Source: Gemmobacter sp. (lineage in GTDB: Bacteria; Pseudomonadota; Alphaproteobacteria; Rhodobacterales; Rhodobacteraceae). From it: DNA of 10,860 nucleotides. Shown here in pieces: positions 5,686 through 10,860 of the stretch; position 1 is the first letter of the stretch, and each line of letters opens with the position of its first letter. A model generated the notes under the pieces. The model searched no databases. It was not told the DNA's origin and saw only the letters and a list, made by a program, of their open reading frames with translations. The position numbers were made by a program, and so were the translations under genes. Location of the stretch: the NCBI GenBank assembly GCA_030656535.1, contig JAUSPL010000616.1:1-10860 (forward strand). Direction: 5' to 3'.

Positions 5686-7086
5686 ATGAATTTCATAGAA
5701 AACCATGGCCCTGCAAGAAGTGACGCGTCCAGCAACTGGGTTCGGCTCAGAACGCTTACCTTGCTGCGTTGGATTGCCATCGGTGGGCAGGCGGCCGCCA
5801 TCTTGCTGGCAGATCTTTGGCTGGATCTGGTGTTGCCGCTGGGAGGCTGCTTGTTGGTCATCGGCCTTTCGGTGATCGCCAATCTGGTGTCCATCGTCAT
5901 GTTCCCGCAAACCCGCCGTCTGCCAGAGCGTCACGCATTGGTGATGCTGGCCTTTGACCTTGCACAGCTCTCTGCGCTGCTCATGCTGACGGGGGGGCTT
6001 CACAATCCGTTCGCGCTGTTGATCGTCGTTCCCGTTACCATCGCGGCAACTGCGCTGTCCGCGAGAAGCACTGCGGTGCTTGGCACGCTGACGCTGGTGT
6101 CTGTGACGGTGTTCGCCTTTTTCCATCTGCCGTTGAGTCAGGGCAATGGAGATGTGCTTCAGGTTCCTCCGGTGTTCGAGTTCGGGTTTTGGCTGTCGAT
6201 CACGATCGGCGTGGTCTTTCTGGCCGTCTACGCGCAGCGCGTGTCGGCCGAGATCCGAAACATGGCCGAGGCGTTGCTGGCGACCCAGATGGCGTTGGCA
6301 CGCGAACAAAAGCTGACCGATCTGGGCGGCGTTGTGGCCGCCGCTGCGCATGAACTTGGCACACCTCTGGCCACCATCAAGCTGGTCAGTGCCGAATTGA
6401 TCGATGAACTGGACGGAAAGCCCGGCCTGGAGGACCTGCGCGATGACGCCGCCCTGATCCGCGATCAGGCAGATCGGTGTCGTGACATCCTTCGGTCAAT
6501 GGGTCGCGCTGGCAAGGATGACCTGCATCTGCGACATGCCTTGTTGGAGGCAGTCTTGCATGAGGCAGCTGAGCCGCACAGCGGTCGCGGCAAGACACTG
6601 GTTTTTGATGTCAGCCCCGGCGAAGGTGGCGAACAGCGCCAACCGACGATCCGGCGCGCGCCCGAGGTTATTCATGGGTTGCGCAACCTTGTGCAGAATG
6701 CGGTCGATTTCGCAGAAGGCTCGGTATGGATCGACGGCCATTGGACTGACACCACCGTGTCTGTGCGGATCATTGACGATGGACCGGGGTATCCGCCCCA
6801 GCTTTTGGGGCGCATTGGCGATCCGTTCTTGCGCGCCCGCACAGACGGTGCAGGACCCCGCGAACGTCCGGGCTACGAGGGGATGGGACTTGGGCTGTTC
6901 ATTGCCAAGACCTTGCTGGAACGTTCGGGCGCCGAGCTCAGCTTTGCCAATGGCGGCGACCCGTTTCTGAAGCAATCCGAGCGGTCATTGCGGTCTGGCG
7001 CGATTGTGGAGGTCATTTGGCCGAAGCACCGAATCTGCGTAGAGCCAGATGCCATTCTGGGTGGGAATACGCCTTTTCTTGCGTGA
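5686..7086 (+). CDS. regB: Redox sensor histidine kinase RegB (PrrB/ActS/RegS family)
   Basis: The 466-residue protein closely follows Rhodobacter RegB. Six hydrophobic segments span about residues 22-182. The quinone-binding heptapeptide GGLHNPF is at 103-109 and the H-box AAAAHELGTPLATIKL has phosphorylatable His222. The redox-active cysteine Cys265 sits in QADRCRDILRSMGRAGKDD. The ATPase domain shows N (GLRNLVQNAVDFA), G1 (IIDDGPGYPP), and G2 (GYEGMGLGLFIAKTLLE) boxes. RegB is an inner-membrane kinase that senses the ubiquinone pool and cytosolic redox state and phosphorylates RegA. The ATG at 5686 gives the family length, although its ribosome binding site is weak. It diverges from senC, and a hairpin with trailing Ts follows 4 bp after the stop. 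All residues needed for kinase activity appear present. Confidence 0.96.
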   Translation: MNFIENHGPARSDASSNWVRLRTLTLLRWIAIGGQAAAILLADLWLDLVLPLGGCLLVIGLSVIANLVSIVMFPQTRRLPERHALVMLAFDLAQLSALLMLTGGLHNPFALLIVVPVTIAATALSARSTAVLGTLTLVSVTVFAFFHLPLSQGNGDVLQVPPVFEFGFWLSITIGVVFLAVYAQRVSAEIRNMAEALLATQMALAREQKLTDLGGVVAAAAHELGTPLATIKLVSAELIDELDGKPGLEDLRDDAALIRDQADRCRDILRSMGRAGKDDLHLRHALLEAVLHEAAEPHSGRGKTLVFDVSPGEGGEQRQPTIRRAPEVIHGLRNLVQNAVDFAEGSVWIDGHWTDTTVSVRIIDDGPGYPPQLLGRIGDPFLRARTDGAGPRERPGYEGMGLGLFIAKTLLERSGAELSFANGGDPFLKQSERSLRSGAIVEVIWPKHRICVEPDAILGGNTPFLA

Positions 7087-7090
7087 TACC

Positions 7091-7114
7091 GTGGCGTTAG
7101 CGCCACATAGTTTT
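7091..7114 (+). terminator. Intrinsic terminator after regB
   Basis: GTGGCG (7091-7096) and CGCCAC (7101-7106) form a perfect 6-bp GC-rich stem with a TTAG loop, followed within 4 nt by TTTT (7111-7114). It begins 4 bp after the regB stop codon. The stem is short and the T-run brief, but position and form fit a Rho-independent terminator separating regB from the next gene. Confidence 0.65.
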
Positions 7115-7159
7115 GGATTCTGGTCTGTGATGGGCCATTTGTGTCGCCCTCGCGACTTA

Positions 7160-7175
7160 TTAACGTTGCGTTAAC
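7160..7175 (+). promoter_or_regulatory. Perfect CtrA-type box TTAA-N7-TTAAC upstream of the divL-like gene
   Basis: The 16 bases TTAACGTTGCGTTAAC match the Caulobacter CtrA consensus TTAA-N7-TTAAC at every fixed position. They also contain a perfect inverted repeat, TTAACG-TTG-CGTTAA. The site lies 59 bp before the start codon of the PAS-protein gene and after the regB terminator, so it can only serve the downstream gene as a promoter element. A weak -10-like hexamer (GATATG, 7195-7200) lies 18 bp from the second half-site used as a -35, the usual geometry for CtrA activation, but that hexamer is poor. Binding is inferred. Confidence 0.55.
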
Positions 7176-7234
7176 CGGTACACCGACTGGTTGAGATATG
7201 CAGGCGCTGTGCACGCAATGAGTCGGAGGCGGAC

Positions 7235-8815
7235 ATGGACTTTACGCTAGGTCTTGAGTTGCTGGGCGTATCATTTTTGGCTGCCCTTCTGGCGCTTGCA
7301 ACTCTGGCATTATTTCAACAGAGGTCGCGGGGGGCCAAGACTTCGGTGTTTATCGATGCGCCGGCTGGGACGGTATTCCTGTTTGACGATGAATGCCTGA
7401 TTGATGCCAGCGATGATGCCCGCGCCTTGCTTGCTACCTCACGTGCGACGGGTGGCCCTTGGCTGCGTTTCATGGCCTATGCGGGGCCGCGATTTCCTGA
7501 TCTTGCCAATCGGCTTGTACATTTGCCCGAGTTGGGGCGCGTTTCGATCACTGCTCCGGGTGTCGACCAACTGACGTTGATTGCAGAATGGCGTAGCGGT
7601 TTGCGAAAAATCACTCTGGTGGACGTTCATGCAGACGGCCGTTTGCCGCAGCACGATGCGCTGGCCCAACGTGCTCAGGACGAAGAGCTGTCGGTTCTGC
7701 GGCAGGTGACCGACACTCTTGCGTTTCCGATCTGGCGCGAGGCTGCCGATGGGACCCTGACATGGGCCAATCATGCTTATGTGGTCGCGGCGGCAAAGGC
7801 TTCTGGCGGCGAAGGGGTGTTATCGTGGCCCTTGCCACGTCTGTTCGAGGTTCCCGCCGCGGCGAGCCAGCGGCGCCTGTTGGCCAAGGGTCATGGCGGC
7901 GCGCCGGACCATTGGTTTGACTGCCACTCGGTTTCTGTGCCTGACGCACGAATTCTTGCGGCTTTACCTGCGGATAGCACGGTCCAAGCAGAAGAGGCTC
8001 TGCGTGGGTTTGTTCAAACTCTGACAAAGACCTTTGCGCATTTGCCCATTGGTCTTGCGATATTTGACCGCCACCGAAAGCTGCAACTTTTCAATCCGGC
8101 ACTGACCGACCTGACTTCGTTGCCGGCTGATTTCCTGTCGGGCCGCCCGGGCTTCTTTGCCTTTCTGGATGCAATGCGCGACCGCCAGATGATCCCGGAG
8201 CCCAAGGACTACAAGGGCTGGCGCGCGCAGATGGCCGCGTTGGAAAGATCGGCGGCGGCAGGGCAGTATGAGGAAACCTGGTCGCTTCCATCGGGGTTGA
8301 CCTATCGTGTCATGGGCCGCCCCCACCCGGAAGGCGCGCTTGCCTTGCTGTTTCAAGACATCAGTGACGAAATTTCACGTGCGCGCCGGTTTCGTGCGGA
8401 TCAGGAACTGGGTCAGGCCGTGATCGATGCGATGGAAGAGGCGGTGACCGTCTTTTCGCAGGCGGGTCTGATGGTGATGTCGAACGCCGCCTATGCAGAC
8501 ATGTGGCAGCATGATCCTGGCGCAACGCTGGGTGACCCTGACATCGCAAAGATTACAGATCATTGGCGTGAATTGACCGCACCTTCGCCGATATGGGCTT
8601 TGATCGAAAGCTTTGTTGCCTCTGGTGGTGCGCGTGACTCATGGCAGGCAGAGGTCCGAATGCCCGATGGTCGCCAGCTTCGGTGTCGTGTCGTGCCGCT
8701 TGCGGGCGGCGCGACGCTGGTCGGTTTTCGTGGGGAACCGGGTGCGGCGAGCGAGCTTCAGCAAATGGCCGGCAAGCCCGCGCTTGTTCTGGCGGCGGTT
8801 GGCGGACAGGGGTGA
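7235..8815 (+). CDS. Membrane-anchored multi-PAS protein without kinase domain, probable Rhodobacterales DivL
   Basis: The 526-residue protein has one N-terminal membrane helix (about residues 8-29) and then several PAS-like segments: about 40-130, 150-245 (FPIWREAADGTLTWANHAYV), 262-380 (the PAS_7-like stretch LPIGLAIFDRHRKLQLFNPAL to LALLFQDISDE) and 393-505 (AMEEAVTVFSQAGLMVMSNAAYADMW). It stops shortly after the last PAS with no H-box and no ATPase motifs, so it cannot be a histidine kinase. In alphaproteobacteria the gene beside tsaE is often divL. In Rhodobacter capsulatus a PAS protein called DivL modulates the CckA-ChpT-CtrA phosphorelay. I infer the same role from domain layout, synteny and the CtrA-type box upstream. 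The start is well set by GGAGG 5 nt before the ATG. It could instead be an unrelated PAS sensor. Confidence 0.8.
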   Translation: MDFTLGLELLGVSFLAALLALATLALFQQRSRGAKTSVFIDAPAGTVFLFDDECLIDASDDARALLATSRATGGPWLRFMAYAGPRFPDLANRLVHLPELGRVSITAPGVDQLTLIAEWRSGLRKITLVDVHADGRLPQHDALAQRAQDEELSVLRQVTDTLAFPIWREAADGTLTWANHAYVVAAAKASGGEGVLSWPLPRLFEVPAAASQRRLLAKGHGGAPDHWFDCHSVSVPDARILAALPADSTVQAEEALRGFVQTLTKTFAHLPIGLAIFDRHRKLQLFNPALTDLTSLPADFLSGRPGFFAFLDAMRDRQMIPEPKDYKGWRAQMAALERSAAAGQYEETWSLPSGLTYRVMGRPHPEGALALLFQDISDEISRARRFRADQELGQAVIDAMEEAVTVFSQAGLMVMSNAAYADMWQHDPGATLGDPDIAKITDHWRELTAPSPIWALIESFVASGGARDSWQAEVRMPDGRQLRCRVVPLAGGATLVGFRGEPGAASELQQMAGKPALVLAAVGGQG

Positions 8816-8870
8816 CGCGCACCCTGTTGCGGCTTGCGGCTGATGTGGACGGGGCGCTACAACACGGGGC

Positions 8871-9347
8871 ATGAAAAACGCCTCGCTTGCCTTGCCTGAT
8901 CCCGAAGCCACCGCCCGTCTGGGCCGCTGGCTTGCGTTCAGGCTTGGGGCGGGTGACGTGCTTTTGCTGGAGGGCCCGATCGGCGCCGGAAAGACCCATT
9001 TGGCCCGGGCGTTGATTCAGGCGCGGCTGGCCGATGCTGGTTTGGCCGAGGATGTGCCATCGCCCACGTTCACGCTTGTTCAGGTCTATGAGGCGGGTGA
9101 CCTGGCAATATGGCACTCGGACCTTTACCGCCTGTCTCATCCCGATGAGGTGGCGGAACTGGGGCTCGACGAGGCGTTTTCTACGGCGTTGTGTCTGATT
9201 GAATGGCCCGACCGGCTGGGCAGCCAGAGCCCGTCCCATGCCATCACGCTGCGGCTGGTCGCCGATGGCGACGCGCGCCGCGCTGAATTCGTCAACCTGC
9301 CGAAGGCTCTCGCCGCCGACTTGGAAAGAGGCTTGCCCGATGACTGA
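8871..9347 (+). CDS. tsaE: tRNA t6A biosynthesis ATPase TsaE
   Basis: The 158-residue protein has the Walker A motif GPIGAGKT (residues 35-42, Lys41), the TsaE switch motif SPTFTLVQVY (64-73), HSDLYRL (82-88) and IEWPDRL (110-116). All are characteristic of TsaE/YjeE. With TsaB and TsaD it makes the N6-threonylcarbamoyl-adenosine at position 37 of ANN-decoding tRNAs, TsaE supplying the ATPase activity that resets the complex in the cytosol. The length is typical. The start at 8871 has only a weak CGGGG in place of a ribosome binding site and lies 55 bp after the PAS gene with no terminator between, so it may rely on readthrough. It overlaps the next gene by 8 bp. Confidence 0.95.
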   Translation: MKNASLALPDPEATARLGRWLAFRLGAGDVLLLEGPIGAGKTHLARALIQARLADAGLAEDVPSPTFTLVQVYEAGDLAIWHSDLYRLSHPDEVAELGLDEAFSTALCLIEWPDRLGSQSPSHAITLRLVADGDARRAEFVNLPKALAADLERGLPDD

Positions 9348-10359
9348 ACCCGCGCGTGAAGATCGACGCAAGGCATTCCTCCGTGGGGCAGGGTGGGCCA
9401 GCGCAGAGCGTCATTTCCTGGCCGGGGACGCGTCGAACCGTAGCTATGATCGGTTGACAATGGGCCCCCGGCGCGCCGTCTTGATGGACGCCCCACCAGA
9501 AAAGGGCGAGGCAACCGGACCGTTTGTCGCCATGGCCCGTCATTTGCGTGGCCTGGGGCTAAGCGCGCCAGAGATCTTTGACGAGGATGCCGCCAACGGA
9601 TTCCTGTTGCTTGAGGATCTTGGGGATGCCCTGTTCGCGCGCGTCTTGGCAGCGGCGCCAGAGCTTGAAGTCAGGCTTTATTCAGCCGCGACCGATACCT
9701 TGGCGCATCTGCAGGCCAGCCCCGCGCCCGCAGGGTTACCCGACCACACCCGCGACTTCATGGCGGGTGCTGCCGGCCTGTCCGTGTCTTGGTACGCCTA
9801 TGCCGTCACAGGCATCCGGTCCGATCCTGCGCCGATGGCTGATGCGATGACGGCGGCGCTTGCCGCCCATTGTTGCGCGCCGCCCGTTCTGGTCTTGCGG
9901 GACTATCATGCCGAGAATCTGATCTGGATGCCCGATCGGCATGGCCTTGCAGCGGTTGGTCTGCTGGACTTTCAGATGGGGTCGATGGGGCAGCCCGGAT
10001 ATGACCTGATTTCCCTGTTGCAAGACGCCCGTCGCGACGTGGGTCCAAACATCGAAGCAGCGATGATCGCCCGATTTGCCGCCGCAACCAACGTTGATCC
10101 CTTGTGGCTGGAGATCCATTGCGCGGTTCTGGGCGCACAGCGCGCATTGCGAATTCTGGGCGGCTTTTCCCGGTTGTCGCTCCACTTTGGCAAACCCGGA
10201 TACGTTCGGCTTATTCCGCTCGTTTGGGCCCATCTGCTGCGCAACCTTGCCCATCCGGCGCTATCTGATCTGCATAAGCTGGCGCAGGACTTGCCGGAAC
10301 CGACCCCCGAAGCCTTGCAAAGGATCACTGACCAATGCGGAACCGTTTCGACGCTGTGA
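9340..10359 (+). CDS. amgK: Aminoglycoside phosphotransferase-fold sugar kinase, AmgK-like (MurNAc/GlcNAc 1-kinase)
   Basis: The 339-residue protein has the APH kinase fold. The nucleotide-binding region has GDASNRSYDRL (29-39) and LLLEDLGDALF in the hinge. The catalytic loop is LRDYHAENLIW with Asp188 and Asn193, and the metal-binding LLDFQMGSMGQPGYDL has Asp210. Characterised neighbours of tsaE with this form (AmgK of Pseudomonas and Caulobacter) phosphorylate the anomeric carbon of N-acetylmuramate and N-acetylglucosamine for cell-wall sugar recycling, bypassing de novo UDP-MurNAc synthesis. The start at 9340 overlaps tsaE by 8 bp and suits translational coupling; an upstream in-frame extension inside tsaE is rejected. 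The end overlaps the nucleotidyltransferase gene by 25 bp. Family and context make the function likely but not proven. Confidence 0.85.
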   Translation: MTEPAREDRRKAFLRGAGWASAERHFLAGDASNRSYDRLTMGPRRAVLMDAPPEKGEATGPFVAMARHLRGLGLSAPEIFDEDAANGFLLLEDLGDALFARVLAAAPELEVRLYSAATDTLAHLQASPAPAGLPDHTRDFMAGAAGLSVSWYAYAVTGIRSDPAPMADAMTAALAAHCCAPPVLVLRDYHAENLIWMPDRHGLAAVGLLDFQMGSMGQPGYDLISLLQDARRDVGPNIEAAMIARFAAATNVDPLWLEIHCAVLGAQRALRILGGFSRLSLHFGKPGYVRLIPLVWAHLLRNLAHPALSDLHKLAQDLPEPTPEALQRITDQCGTVSTL

Positions 10360-10860
10360 TGCTGTTTTCGGCCGGGTTTGGGACCAGAATGGGCGCGCTG
10401 ACGGCAACGCGGCCCAAGCCTTTGGTCCCTGTCGCGGGGCGTGCGCTGATAGATCACGCTTTGGATCTGATTGCAGACGCAGGCATAGCCCGAACCGTTG
10501 TAAACCTGCACTATCTTGGCGATCAGATTGCCGCGCATCTGGCGGGCCGACCTGATACTGCGCTGTCGTGGGAACAAGACGTGATCCTTGATACGGGCGC
10601 GGGTCTGCGGGCCGCCCTGCCGATGCTGGGCGACGGGCCGGTGTATACCCTGAACCCCGATGCGATCTGGACGGGAACCAACCCGCTTAGAACGCTTGAA
10701 CGTGAATGGCGTCCCGATATGGGCGCATTGCTGATGCTTGGCCATGTCGATCAGGTTCGTGGCCGTGTCGGCAAAGGTGACTTTTCTCTCGATGCCCAGG
10801 GTCGCATAACGCGGGGGGGGGATTATCTGTATCTGGGTGCGCAGATTATCGACCCATCGG
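10335..10860 (+). CDS. murU: Sugar-phosphate nucleotidyltransferase, MurU-like, 3'-truncated by the window
   Basis: The first 175 residues are present and the frame is open to the window end. The N-terminal nucleotide-binding signature LFSAGFGTRM (10-19) continues into TRPKPLVPVAGRALIDHAL (25-43). LDTGAGLRAALPML follows, then TLNPDAIW with probable metal ligand Asp109. This is the NTP_transferase fold of RmlA/GlmU/MurU proteins. Directly after an AmgK-like kinase it is best read as MurU, which makes UDP-MurNAc from MurNAc-1-phosphate. The first position of the signature is usually Ala-Ala-Gly, here Ser-Ala-Gly, a mild variant. The ATG at 10335 lies inside amgK (25-bp overlap), indicating coupled translation. 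In relatives addB and addA often follow. Confidence 0.85.
   Translation, partial: MRNRFDAVMLFSAGFGTRMGALTATRPKPLVPVAGRALIDHALDLIADAGIARTVVNLHYLGDQIAAHLAGRPDTALSWEQDVILDTGAGLRAALPMLGDGPVYTLNPDAIWTGTNPLRTLEREWRPDMGALLMLGHVDQVRGRVGKGDFSLDAQGRITRGGDYLYLGAQIIDPS

Noticed and set aside
5596..6351. Upstream extension of the senC frame, open for about 250 codons antisense to regB
   Set aside because: The extension is rich in Arg, Gln and His, has no family similarity and lies opposite the well-conserved regB. The ATG at 5595 has a good ribosome binding site and gives the normal Sco length and membrane anchor.
8553..9371. Long minus-strand open frame (272 codons) across the PAS-tsaE junction
   Set aside because: It is antisense to two recognised genes and its product is rich in Arg, Gln, Pro and Ala without motifs. 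It is typical of a high-GC shadow frame.
9972..10745. Long minus-strand open frame (257 codons) opposite amgK and murU
   Set aside because: It is a shadow of two convincing plus-strand genes and shows no domain pattern or ribosome binding site.

Overview
The window reads as a chromosome segment of an alphaproteobacterium, most likely of the Rhodobacterales (Roseobacter/Rhodobacter group). The main evidence is a regB / senC-regA-hvrA locus with very Rhodobacter-like proteins: a 184-residue RegA with Asp63, an HvrA-type H-NS protein, and RegB with the quinone heptapeptide and the redox cysteine. Moderately high GC, a simple flagellar cluster and a divL-like/tsaE/amgK/murU block agree with this. 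No photosynthesis genes are present, so phototrophy cannot be judged from this window.

Region 1 (1-3241) is part of a flagellar cluster. On the minus strand lie flgJ (rod-binding domain only) and, overlapping its 3' end, the start of a small unidentified gene. Divergent from these, on the plus strand, are fliK (hook-length ruler) and flgD (hook-cap scaffold). These proteins act in export-dependent rod and hook assembly.

Region 2 (3242-3907) holds one plus-strand gene for a YfbR-like HD-domain 5'-nucleotidase. It runs tail to tail, 3 bp apart, into hvrA.

Region 3 (3911-7114) is the global redox regulator locus. regB (sensor kinase, plus strand) diverges from senC-regA-hvrA (minus strand). 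RegB senses the quinone pool and redox state, RegA is its Fis-type DNA-binding partner, SenC is a Sco-type copper chaperone for cytochrome oxidase, and HvrA is an H-NS-like nucleoid regulator. A hairpin followed by T residues lies just after regB. A second hairpin lies between regA and hvrA.

Region 4 (7115-10860) starts with a perfect TTAA-N7-TTAAC (CtrA-type) site. Next comes a membrane-anchored, PAS-only protein that I infer to be the Rhodobacterales DivL, a CckA-ChpT-CtrA phosphorelay factor. A tightly packed tsaE-amgK-murU run follows: tRNA t6A modification, then MurNAc/GlcNAc sugar kinase and nucleotidyltransferase. The last gene runs off the window.

There is no mobile element, CRISPR array, tRNA or rRNA, and no gene-free stretch longer than 150 bp. 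I do not see an obviously new multi-gene system. The observations most worth following up are the CtrA-type box in front of the kinase-less divL-like gene and the structured elements around hvrA.
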